Positions 1-7,170 of a stretch of DNA of 64,000 nucleotides are shown here, in pieces. The stretch is from GSA-30 sp036384435 (GTDB lineage Bacteria; Pseudomonadota; Gammaproteobacteria; Xanthomonadales; Rhodanobacteraceae): the NCBI RefSeq assembly GCF_036384435.1, contig NZ_DASVMI010000146.1:1-64000 (forward strand), written 5' to 3'. Position numbers and translations under genes: made by a program. Under the pieces are notes generated by a model, which had not been told where the DNA came from, made no database searches, and saw nothing but the letters and a program-made list of their open reading frames with translations. Position 1 is the stretch's first letter. The number at the start of each line of letters is the position of its first letter.

Positions 1-501
1 AACACCTTGAACGATCATGACAAGGCATGGTTGCAGCAGACGCTCAACGGCAATCAGAGCCTGCTCGACGCGGTTGACACGTTCCACGACGATGCCACAC
101 AAAGCTATTTGCTTTGGGGGCAAGCGGGCTCGGGTGGCAAATCGATATCTGCCGCGGACACGGCGAAAGTGTCTCAACTGGCCGACAGCAGCTTTTACTT
201 CATGAGCATGTTCCAGCGGGCCGGTACCCAGATGCTCAATGGCATGGACCCGCAAGGCAGCTATGTCACCTCGGCGGGTGCTCCGATCGATTTTCACCAG
301 AGCGTGAATTCGGCCCTGGGTTTCCTGGTATTCCAGAAAAGTACCCAGTCGATCGCGCAAGGCACGAATAGTTATACCGATACTCGTGGTCATACGCATT
401 ATGGCGAGCTCAAGGGAGACGTATCGAGCCTTCCTGGCGTTATCCCATCGTTCGCCCCTCCTGAATCGAATATCTCGTTAGGCCTGAACGCGGTGGCTTG
501 A
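1..501 (+). CDS. C-terminal part of an unknown protein (5' end outside window)
   Basis: The reading frame is open from the first base of the window to a TGA at 499-501, so this is probably the end of a longer gene. The only in-window start is a TTG at position 7 with no room for a ribosome-binding site. The visible 160-odd residues are polar, rich in Ser, Gln and Gly, and have no signal peptide, membrane segment or motif that I recognise. There is no cysteine. The next gene starts 264 bp downstream, so the two are probably not tightly coupled. The function is unknown. Confidence 0.6.
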   Translation, partial: NTLNDHDKAWLQQTLNGNQSLLDAVDTFHDDATQSYLLWGQAGSGGKSISAADTAKVSQLADSSFYFMSMFQRAGTQMLNGMDPQGSYVTSAGAPIDFHQSVNSALGFLVFQKSTQSIAQGTNSYTDTRGHTHYGELKGDVSSLPGVIPSFAPPESNISLGLNAVA

Positions 502-715
502 CGGCTTTTGCAGGGAGTTTCGAAAATTGTTCATCGAAGTAGCCACCCGGCGAAGGGCTGCCAAGGCTGCCTCCGGCGCCTGTTGCTCGATCAAGGCCAG
601 GTCGCAAGCCTGAGCTTGCGGGGGCGATGGATAAGCGAGTTCTTTAAGGCTCCTTCAAGTCCGTAGACCTTGTCATGGGAGGGCCTGAAGCGGTCTTTCT
701 GTCCACGTGGTATTG

Positions 716-754
716 GCGCAAGATGTTATGATTTTTGCAGACAAAATCTTGCGC
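716..754 (+). promoter_or_regulatory. Inverted repeat over the promoter/leader of the secreted protein gene at 766
   Basis: The arms GCGCAAGAT (716-724) and ATCTTGCGC (746-754) are perfectly complementary over 9 bp with a 21-bp spacer. The spacer holds a TATGAT -10-like hexamer at 727-732. The right arm ends directly before the ribosome-binding site (AAGGGGAAG, 755-763). It could be a repressor operator or an RNA hairpin controlling translation of the gene at 766. The sequence does not tell which. Confidence 0.45.
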
Positions 755-765
755 AAGGGGAAGTC

Positions 766-1434
766 ATGCGAGTGCTCTACGGATGCGCGTTTGCGCTGCT
801 TGTGGTCGCCTCATTCGTGCGTCCGGCCATGGCTGGTGGGAGCGAACCAGTCACGATCGAATGCCCGAGCGATGATCACGCACAGGCGCTGATCGACCAA
901 TCGCAAGGCATCGCGACGCGGCCCTCGAAACACGAGCTTGTGCTGCATGTTGGCCGTAACGCGATTCACCTGAAGGAAGAGCCGCCTTATGACCAGGCGG
1001 GCAGCGAGTCGTACACGTATTGCGGCAAAGTGCTCGATTACGTGCTGGTCAGCCATTACGGAGATTCCCAATGGCTGGGATCGCTATATCGGCTCGACTC
1101 GGGCAAGGAGCAGCCCGCCGGCTACAAGGTGCTCTTTTCGCCGGATCGTCGCTATTACCTGGCTTTCACCGAAGGCGATGGGGTTGCCGCGGAAATCCTG
1201 ACGCTCTACACCATCGACGGTAAGAAGCTGTGGGAAGGCGAGAGCCTGATCGATCATTACGATGATACCAGCACGGTGTTCGACAACATCCACTGGAACG
1301 AGGCAGATGTCATCGAAGCTTCGATCAAATGCGCCAGAAAAATGCGTGGCACGGTCAAACTGGTGCAGCAGGGTGACACCTGGAACTGGGCGCCGCTGCC
1401 TCCTGGCTGCAAGCTCCAGGACCCGGAGCAATAA
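766..1434 (+). CDS. Secreted protein of unknown function, paralogue of the gene at 3684
   Basis: This encodes 222 residues. The ATG at 766 is chosen over an upstream in-frame ATG at 670 because it follows a good AAGGGGAAG ribosome-binding site and opens a clear Sec signal peptide (MRVLYGCAFALLVVAS, cleavage after AMA near residue 22). The mature protein is probably periplasmic. It shares an ordered series of motifs with the protein at 3684: SKHEL, PPYDxAG, TYCG, SGKxQPxG, FSPDRRxYLA, and IDGKxWxGES. The two are clearly paralogues, roughly 40-50% identical by eye over the central region. Two cysteines (in IECP and TYCG) are common to both and could pair. I recognise no catalytic motif. Function unknown. 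Confidence 0.8.
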   Translation: MRVLYGCAFALLVVASFVRPAMAGGSEPVTIECPSDDHAQALIDQSQGIATRPSKHELVLHVGRNAIHLKEEPPYDQAGSESYTYCGKVLDYVLVSHYGDSQWLGSLYRLDSGKEQPAGYKVLFSPDRRYYLAFTEGDGVAAEILTLYTIDGKKLWEGESLIDHYDDTSTVFDNIHWNEADVIEASIKCARKMRGTVKLVQQGDTWNWAPLPPGCKLQDPEQ

Positions 1435-1448
1435 CAGGCCAGGCCAAG

Positions 1449-1480
1449 GCCATGGTCATGCCGACCGGCGTGACCATGGC
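1449..1480. terminator. Hairpin between convergent genes
   Basis: A perfect 10-bp stem, GCCATGGTCA / TGACCATGGC, with a 12-nt loop sits between the ends of the secreted protein gene (+) and the alcohol dehydrogenase gene (-). There is no strong T-run, so termination is inferred from position and stem strength only. Confidence 0.45.
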
Positions 1481-1491
1481 GCTTGCTCTTG

Positions 1492-2544
1492 TTACAGCGT
1501 CGCCATATCGATGACGAAGCGATACTTCACGTCGCTTTTAAGCATGCGATCGTAGGCGTTGTCGATATCCTGCATCTTGATCATTTCGACATCGGACACG
1601 ATGCCGTGTTCGGCGCAGAAATCGAGCATCTCCTGCGTTTCGGCGATGCCGCCGATCAGTGAGCCCGCGATCGATTTGCGGCCGAAGATGATGCCACCCA
1701 CCGAGGGCGATGGATGCGGTGTCTCGGGTACGCCGACCAGCGTCAGCGTGCCGTCGAGCTTTAGCAGGCTAGTGAAGGCGTCGAGGTTGTGCGATGCCGC
1801 CACCGTGTCCAGGATCAAGTCGAAGCTGTCGGTGTGGGCAGCCATTTCCTGGGCGTTCTTTGACACCACCACCTCGTGGGCTCCCAGGGCCAGCGCGGCC
1901 TCGCGCTTGTCCGGCGACGTGGTGAACGCAACGACATGCGCGCCCAGGGCGCGGGCGAGCTTGACGCCCATATGACCCAGACCGCCGATGCCCACCACGC
2001 CCACTTTCTTGCCCGGGCCAGCATTCCAGTGGCGCAGTGGTGACCAGGTGGTGATGCCAGCGCAAAGCAGCGGAGCGGCAGCGGCCAGATCGCTTTCCTG
2101 ATGGCGGATCTGCAGCACGAAGTGCTCGTCGACCACGATGGCAGCGGAGTAGCCGCCGTAGGTGTTCTCGTCGCTGCTATGAGCCCAGCCGTTATAGGTA
2201 CCCTGGAAGCCGTTCGGGCCACGGCAATACTGCTCCAGGTCGTGGTTGCACGACGAGCACTCCCGGCAGCTGCCGACCATGCAGCCCACACCGACGATGT
2301 CGCCGGCTTTGAACTTGCTCACATCGCCACCGACCGAGGTGACACGTCCGATGATTTCATGGCCCGGCACCGACGGGAAGCGTACGCCAGCCCATTCGCC
2401 GCGCGCGGTGTGCAGGTCTGAATGGCATACGCCGCAATAAAGGATCTCGATGGCGACGTCCTTGGCGCCAGGTTCACGGCGCTCGATCGTCGTCAGTGCC
2501 AGCGGAGTGCTGCTGGACTGGGCCGCATAGGCTTTGGTTTGCAT
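1492..2544 (-). CDS. Zinc-dependent NAD(P)(H) alcohol dehydrogenase / aldehyde reductase (YahK/CAD type)
   Basis: This 350-residue cytosolic medium-chain dehydrogenase belongs to the cinnamyl-alcohol/YahK group, which mainly reduces aldehydes with NADPH. The start at 2544 follows GGAG five bases upstream; a longer frame to 2580 lacks such a site. The visible parts are the catalytic zinc ligand motif CGVCHSDLH near residue 40, the GHE motif near residue 62, four clustered structural-zinc cysteines (CMVGSCRECSSCNHDLEQYC, about residues 89-108), and the Rossmann motif GIGGLGHMG near residue 180. It is divergent from a LysR regulator 169 bp away, the usual arrangement for direct control by that regulator. 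The physiological substrate cannot be read from the sequence. Confidence 0.9.
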   Translation of the reverse strand: MQTKAYAAQSSSTPLALTTIERREPGAKDVAIEILYCGVCHSDLHTARGEWAGVRFPSVPGHEIIGRVTSVGGDVSKFKAGDIVGVGCMVGSCRECSSCNHDLEQYCRGPNGFQGTYNGWAHSSDENTYGGYSAAIVVDEHFVLQIRHQESDLAAAAPLLCAGITTWSPLRHWNAGPGKKVGVVGIGGLGHMGVKLARALGAHVVAFTTSPDKREAALALGAHEVVVSKNAQEMAAHTDSFDLILDTVAASHNLDAFTSLLKLDGTLTLVGVPETPHPSPSVGGIIFGRKSIAGSLIGGIAETQEMLDFCAEHGIVSDVEMIKMQDIDNAYDRMLKSDVKYRFVIDMATL

Positions 2545-2713
2545 GGAAATCTCCGGGTTTAAGCGGTTAAGAATCGGCAAGACGGCTTGCCGACGGTAGC
2601 TGAGGGCAGGGGCCGGCGCTGTGTGGCTGGCCTCGCTGCGATGCGATGCACTATAGAAATCCTGAATTGATGGGTCTATGCCCTAGAATGGGATGACTTA
2701 GTGGTGAAATCCC

Positions 2714-3616
2714 ATGAATACACGACCGACTCTGGCCGAACTGACGGCGTTTGCCGCGATCGTCCGCCATTCCAGCTTCCGCGGTGCTGCCGATGATCTA
2801 GGCATGTCGCCGTCCACGTTGAGCCACATGATGCGTGCGTTGGAGGACCGGCTGGGGCTGCGGCTGTTCAACCGAACCACGCGCAGCGTGGCGCCGACCG
2901 AAGCCGGCAGCAGCCTCTTCCGTGGCCTTGTCCCCATCCTCGATGCGCTAGACGCGACCCTGTTGGATGTCTCCGCACTCGGCGGCAAGCTGTCGGGCAG
3001 CCTGCGTATCAACATGCTCGAGCAAGCCGCTCCCGTGCTGATGCGGCGGATCATCCCGACCTTTCTGGAACGCCATCCGGATATACGCCTTGAACTGATT
3101 ACGGAGGGCCGGTTGATCGACATCGTTGCCGACGGTTTCGATGCCGGTGTACGCCTCAAGGAGGCAGTGCCCCAGGACATGGTGGCGGTGCCCTTCGGCG
3201 GTGCGATGCAATTCCTGGTGGTGGCTTCGCCGGCCTACCTGCACCGCCACGGTACACCAGCTGTCCCGGAGGACCTGTTCAACCATCGCTGCATTCGCAT
3301 GCGTCTGCCCAGCGGCAAGATGTACCGTTGGGAATTCGAGCGTCACGAACAGGAATTGCGCCTGGATGTGCCCGGTACGGTTATTCTGGACAGAATGGAC
3401 CTGATGGTGGAGGCGGCGGCCCGGGGGTTCGGTCTGGCGTATGTGTGGATCGACACGGTGCAGCCCGCGATTGACCGTGGCGAGGTGGTGCCAGTGCTGA
3501 CCGATTGGACGCCTCCGTTTCCCGGTTTCTGCTTGTATTACCCCAGCCATCGTCTGCTCCCGGCGGGTTTACGGGCATTTGTGGATATCATTCACGAGAT
3601 CGAACACGAGCGCTGA
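2714..3616 (+). CDS. LysR-family transcriptional regulator
   Basis: This 300-residue protein has a normal LysR length. Residues 1-65 form the winged helix-turn-helix, with the typical AFAAIVRHSSFRGAADDLGMS...LGLRLFNRTTRSVAPTEAG pattern. Residues from about 90 to 290 form the periplasmic-binding-protein-like effector domain. It is transcribed divergently from the alcohol dehydrogenase gene, and the family norm is control of the divergent neighbour from sites in the shared intergenic region. The effector is unknown; aldehyde-responsive LysR regulators are commonly paired with such reductases. The ribosome-binding site is weak (GGTGAAATCCC). Confidence 0.9.
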   Translation: MNTRPTLAELTAFAAIVRHSSFRGAADDLGMSPSTLSHMMRALEDRLGLRLFNRTTRSVAPTEAGSSLFRGLVPILDALDATLLDVSALGGKLSGSLRINMLEQAAPVLMRRIIPTFLERHPDIRLELITEGRLIDIVADGFDAGVRLKEAVPQDMVAVPFGGAMQFLVVASPAYLHRHGTPAVPEDLFNHRCIRMRLPSGKMYRWEFERHEQELRLDVPGTVILDRMDLMVEAAARGFGLAYVWIDTVQPAIDRGEVVPVLTDWTPPFPGFCLYYPSHRLLPAGLRAFVDIIHEIEHER

Positions 3617-3683
3617 TGTGTTCGTCGTGTCGGTCATGGAAGGGGCATGGCCACTGCGACATTCAGGAATCAAAGGGCAACGC

Positions 3684-4367
3684 ATGAAGCACCCTTGCGG
3701 ATATAGCTTGTTCCTAGTGGCCATTGCCGCAACATCCTCCTTTGCACATTCGGCGCCATCGTCGTTCGTCCCGACCGGCGTTTCGTCGCTCAGTTGCGAC
3801 AACGTCGATACGCCGGCCAAGGAAGCCAAGTTGATCGCACAGATGAAAGGCATCGTGCAGCGGGTGTCCAAACACGAGCTCAGACTGCACATGGACGATA
3901 CCTCGGTCGTGCTCAAGGACAAACCGCCTTATGACGAGGCCGGCGGTGATGTTCATACCTATTGCGGCACAGCCGTGGGCTTTGCGCTGGTCAGTGGTGC
4001 TACCAGCGAGTCAAGCAGTGGCACGCTGTATGAGCTGTCGAGTGGCAAGACGCAGCCAGGCGGTTTCGCAGTCGCATTCTCGCCGGATCGTCGGTTGTAC
4101 CTTGCCCGCTCGCAGGATGACGGCATGGATGGCGAGCTGTGGGATATCTACTCCATCGACGGCAAGCAAGTATGGAAGGGCGAAAGCATTCTTATCGGTG
4201 CCGATGACCAGGTGGCCATCGATCTGGATGCACCGCATTGGATTTCCCCCACCCAGTTGGAAGCTTCCGCCGAGTGCGACCATGACATCACCGGCAAGGC
4301 CACGTTGACCTTGCAAGGCGATCATGGGGTCTGGCAATTCCCCAGGGGCTGCAAGAAACCCAAGTGA
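3684..4367 (+). CDS. Secreted protein of unknown function, paralogue of the gene at 766
   Basis: This encodes 227 residues from the ATG at 3684, which follows AAAGGG and opens a signal peptide (MKHPCGYSLFLVAIAATSSFAHSA). Upstream in-frame ATGs would extend it without a signal sequence. The mature part repeats the motifs of the protein at 766 in the same order: SKHEL, PPYDEAG, TYCG, SGKTQPGG, FSPDRRLYLA, IDGKQVWKGES. The pair probably arose by duplication, with the alcohol dehydrogenase/LysR pair now between the copies. No enzymatic motif is recognisable. It is probably periplasmic and its role is unknown. It is convergent with the Sir2 gene, ending 10 bp away. Confidence 0.8.
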   Translation: MKHPCGYSLFLVAIAATSSFAHSAPSSFVPTGVSSLSCDNVDTPAKEAKLIAQMKGIVQRVSKHELRLHMDDTSVVLKDKPPYDEAGGDVHTYCGTAVGFALVSGATSESSSGTLYELSSGKTQPGGFAVAFSPDRRLYLARSQDDGMDGELWDIYSIDGKQVWKGESILIGADDQVAIDLDAPHWISPTQLEASAECDHDITGKATLTLQGDHGVWQFPRGCKKPK

Positions 4368-4377
4368 CCAGGACCGG

Positions 4378-5082
4378 CTAGCCGTCGAGAGCAGGTTCCT
4401 TGCCGGCCAGCCACTGCTCGACCATGTGCGGCACGATGCGTGTGGCCGTACCCAGGAGGTGCCGGTAACCGTACGGCATCTTCTGTCGTTCCGGCGAGAC
4501 CAGGTATTTCTTCGCATCATAAGGCGCCATCTCGGCCAGGTCGGCAGCTGGATACACCGTCAGCGACGTGCCGACGACCAGCACCCGTGATGCCTCGACG
4601 AAATGCTGCGTGCCTTCGGCCAGGTAACGTACGTTTTCGCCAAACCACACCACGTCGGGACGCAACTGACTGCCTTTCTCACAGAGCTGGCCCCATGCAA
4701 TCGTGGGTGAGTCCATGCGATAGATCAGATTGGCATCGACCGTGCTGCGTGACTTGAGGATTTCGCCGTGCATATGCAATACCCGGGTTGAGCCGGCGCG
4801 CTCATGCAAGTCGTCGATGTTCTGCGTGATGACCACGACATCGAAAGCGTCTTCCAGCCTGGCAATGGCCAGGTGCGCTGCATTTGGCTCGGCGGCAAGC
4901 ACGCCCGCGCGACGCTCGTTGTAGAAGCGCAGCACCAGGTGCGGATCGGCCGCCCAACCCTTCGGCGAGGCCACCTGTTCCACAGCGTACTGCTCCCACA
5001 GCCCACCCATGTCGCGAAACGTCTTCAATCCACTTTCCGCGCTGACGCCAGCACCGGTGAAGATGACGATTTTTTCTTTCAT
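4378..5082 (-). CDS. Sir2-family NAD-dependent protein deacylase, zinc-less type
   Basis: This 234-residue cytosolic enzyme is expected to remove acyl groups from protein lysines using NAD+. The NAD-binding motif GAGVSAESGLKTFRD (about residues 10-24), the TQNIDDLHERAG motif (about 105-116) and the catalytic histidine in HMHGE are all present, as is GTSLTVYPA near the C-terminus. It lacks the four zinc-binding cysteines of CobB/SIRT5-type sirtuins: the segment after the catalytic histidine has only one cysteine (QLCEKG). Related short sirtuins of about 230 residues with the same loss are common in Bacteroidetes and some Proteobacteria, so the loss is a subfamily trait rather than damage. It appears monocistronic. 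Confidence 0.88.
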   Translation of the reverse strand: MKEKIVIFTGAGVSAESGLKTFRDMGGLWEQYAVEQVASPKGWAADPHLVLRFYNERRAGVLAAEPNAAHLAIARLEDAFDVVVITQNIDDLHERAGSTRVLHMHGEILKSRSTVDANLIYRMDSPTIAWGQLCEKGSQLRPDVVWFGENVRYLAEGTQHFVEASRVLVVGTSLTVYPAADLAEMAPYDAKKYLVSPERQKMPYGYRHLLGTATRIVPHMVEQWLAGKEPALDG

Positions 5083-5310
5083 GGTCTGTGGGCTCGGACC
5101 CGGAAACTAAACGTATGGTTGACAAACCGGCCCAGATCCAGCGCTTGCGATGATCAAGCTCGACGCGATGGCGGCCGTGGTCGTGCCGAGGAAGATATGT
5201 CGGAGCGTGCTCTTTGCTGCTGGCAATTTTCGAAAAGTTCTGGCACTGAGCCCTCGCTCATGACCACCCGTCTCCTTCGGTGGCGACGCAGCCAAGTTGG
5301 GCGTTGTGCA

Positions 5311-5919
5311 TCAATCGAAGAATAACGCTGCAAACACAGTGTGCAAGACGTCTTTTGCGTTTTCCTCAGGCAGTTCCTTGGGCATGCAGACATTGAAGAA
5401 GCGCACACCATCGACGAGGGCCATCATGCCGAAAGCCAGGTCACGGCCCGGAACGTTCAGTTGCTTGTCCATTGCCTTGCAGAACAGCTCGATGAAGTGT
5501 CCGATGGTGTCGCGCTTTTCCAGCATCAGCGCATTGAGGCGGGCGCGAAACTTCGGGTCACGCAGGGAGCATACCCGGGCCTCCGCCCAGAGCGCGAAAC
5601 TGGTTTCGCCGCAATAGGCTTGCACGTAGAACTCGGCCAGCCTGGTCTGGAGATCCTTTTTCGACAGGCCGGCATCGAGGATCTGCTGCATGCTCTCCTG
5701 GATGTCGGCGTGGTCACGCTTGAGCAAGTCAATGAACAAGTCGTTCTTGCTGCCGAAGTTGGAATAGAACGCGCCGCGGGTGTACCCGGCATGTGCGGCG
5801 ATGTCTTCCACGCTGCTGCCAGCCAATCCTTTTTTCGCGATCACCGCAGCGCCCGCTTCGAGCAGGCGCTCGCGAGTCTGATCTCGGCTTTCTTCGCGGG
5901 TCAATCGTTTGCGTGGCAT
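5311..5919 (-). CDS. TetR-family repressor, probable regulator of the adjacent RND pump
   Basis: This 202-residue protein has an N-terminal helix-turn-helix (about residues 12-60, with the signature VEDIAAHAGYTRGAFYSNFGSKNDLF) and an all-helical ligand-binding C-terminal domain. The start at 5919 is preceded by AGGA at suitable spacing. It is divergent from the efflux operon starting at 6049. The 129-bp AT-rich gap contains palindromes, so it most likely represses both itself and the pump, with release by a toxic ligand, as in AcrR-type systems. The ligand cannot be predicted. Confidence 0.9.
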   Translation of the reverse strand: MPRKRLTREESRDQTRERLLEAGAAVIAKKGLAGSSVEDIAAHAGYTRGAFYSNFGSKNDLFIDLLKRDHADIQESMQQILDAGLSKKDLQTRLAEFYVQAYCGETSFALWAEARVCSLRDPKFRARLNALMLEKRDTIGHFIELFCKAMDKQLNVPGRDLAFGMMALVDGVRFFNVCMPKELPEENAKDVLHTVFAALFFD

Positions 5920-5964
5920 GCAGGCATCCTAGCACGGCCTTGGACAGGTGCATCTGAATGCCTG

Positions 5965-6007
5965 TTTGAATTCAAATACAATCATGTATTAGAGTGCGAT
6001 ACTGTAT
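5965..6007. promoter_or_regulatory. Cluster of palindromes, candidate TetR operator between tetR and the efflux operon
   Basis: Three palindromes lie within 43 bp: TTTGAATTCAAA (5965-5976, perfect), ATACA-atca-TGTAT (5976-5989) and ATAC-t-GTAT (5999-6007). The stretch is much richer in AT than the flanking genes and holds a TACAAT hexamer (5977-5982) that could be a -10 element. The position between divergent regulator and target fits a TetR operator. Which palindrome is bound is inference. Confidence 0.5.
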
Positions 6008-6048
6008 TCACGTGGCCGCCGCAGGGGCGCGCCTCCCAGGAGTGGCTT

Positions 6049-7170
6049 GTGGAAAAGCGTAATTCCCCGCACAAGGCGGGTTTCGGGCTGTGGGCTGCCT
6101 TACCGTTGGCGATTGCCGCTGCGCTGTTATCGGCTTGCGGTAAATCGACCACACCCGCCGCGTCGGTCAAGCCAGTGATCGCGATGCCGGTGAAAGCGAC
6201 CGATGGTCGTGCAACCGTGCGGTTCCCCGGCGATATCCATGCACGCTACGAAATGCCGCTGTCGTTCCGCGTGCCCGGGCAACTGGTTGCAAGGCAGGCC
6301 AAGCTGGGTGACACCGTGAAGAAGGGCCAGGTGCTGGCGCAGATCGACGCGGCGGATGCCTCTCGCAACCAGGCCGCCGCGCAGGCGACACTGGCGGCGG
6401 CCGAGCACCGCCTGGTTTTTGCCACCCAGCAGCGCGAGCGTGACGAGGCACAGGCGAAAGCGAACCTCATCAGCCAATTGCAACTCGACCAGACCCACGA
6501 TGCCTACGCATCGGCGCTGGCTGCACGGGACCAGGCGCGTGAGCAAGTGGCGCTAGCGCAGAACCAATCGCGTTACACCACGCTTGTTGCCGATCGCGAA
6601 GGCCGTATCACCAGCGAGCAGGCGGAGATCGGCCAAGTCGTGGCGGCTGGTCAAGCTATCTTCGGTTTTGCATGGTCCGGTGAGCGAGACGTATTTTTTG
6701 ATGTCCCCGAGGATCGCATCGCTGGCATCCAGGTGGGACAAAACGCGACGGTCAGCCTGCCGGCCTTGCCGGGCAAGGTGTTTTCAGGCCACGTGCGCGA
6801 CGTATCGCCGGCTGCCGATGCCCAGGCACGCACCTACCGCGTCAAGCTGGCACTGGATGCCAACGGTCAAGATCTGCCGCTCGGCATGACAGCCGAGGTG
6901 TCGCTGCCCGGTGGCGCCTCGACGGGCATGAACCTGCCTGTTACCGCCTTGTTTCACCAGGGAGACCGGCCTGCGGTATGGGTGCTCGATCCCAAGACAT
7001 CCACGTTGCAATTGCGTCCGGTTACCGTCACGCGTTATGGCGAGCACGAAGTGCAGATCAGTGAAGGCCTGCAAGCAGGCGAACAGGTCGTGATGCAGGG
7101 CGTGCATGCCGTCAGCGCTGGCGAGAAAGTGCAAGCTATCGCGCCGCCGCACCCGGAGGACGCACCGTGA
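6049..7170 (+). CDS. RND efflux periplasmic adaptor lipoprotein (membrane fusion protein)
   Basis: This 373-residue protein starts at a GTG (6049) with AGGAG six bases upstream; the frame is open much further upstream but overlaps tetR antisense, so that extension is rejected. The N-terminus is a lipoprotein signal with lipobox LLSACG (Cys near residue 25), which anchors it to the inner membrane on the periplasmic side. Then follow the barrel-sandwich half (RVPGQLVARQAKLGDTVKKGQVLAQID), an alpha-helical hairpin rich in Ala/Gln, the second lipoyl half and the beta-barrel domain. It bridges the RND pump (next gene, 4-bp overlap) and the outer-membrane channel. First gene of a three-gene operon. 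Confidence 0.92.
   Translation: MEKRNSPHKAGFGLWAALPLAIAAALLSACGKSTTPAASVKPVIAMPVKATDGRATVRFPGDIHARYEMPLSFRVPGQLVARQAKLGDTVKKGQVLAQIDAADASRNQAAAQATLAAAEHRLVFATQQRERDEAQAKANLISQLQLDQTHDAYASALAARDQAREQVALAQNQSRYTTLVADREGRITSEQAEIGQVVAAGQAIFGFAWSGERDVFFDVPEDRIAGIQVGQNATVSLPALPGKVFSGHVRDVSPAADAQARTYRVKLALDANGQDLPLGMTAEVSLPGGASTGMNLPVTALFHQGDRPAVWVLDPKTSTLQLRPVTVTRYGEHEVQISEGLQAGEQVVMQGVHAVSAGEKVQAIAPPHPEDAP

Noticed and set aside
5107..5295. Minus-strand frame of 62 residues with a hydrophobic stretch between sir2 and tetR
   Set aside because: No ribosome-binding site and no family resemblance; length is easily reached by chance at this GC content.
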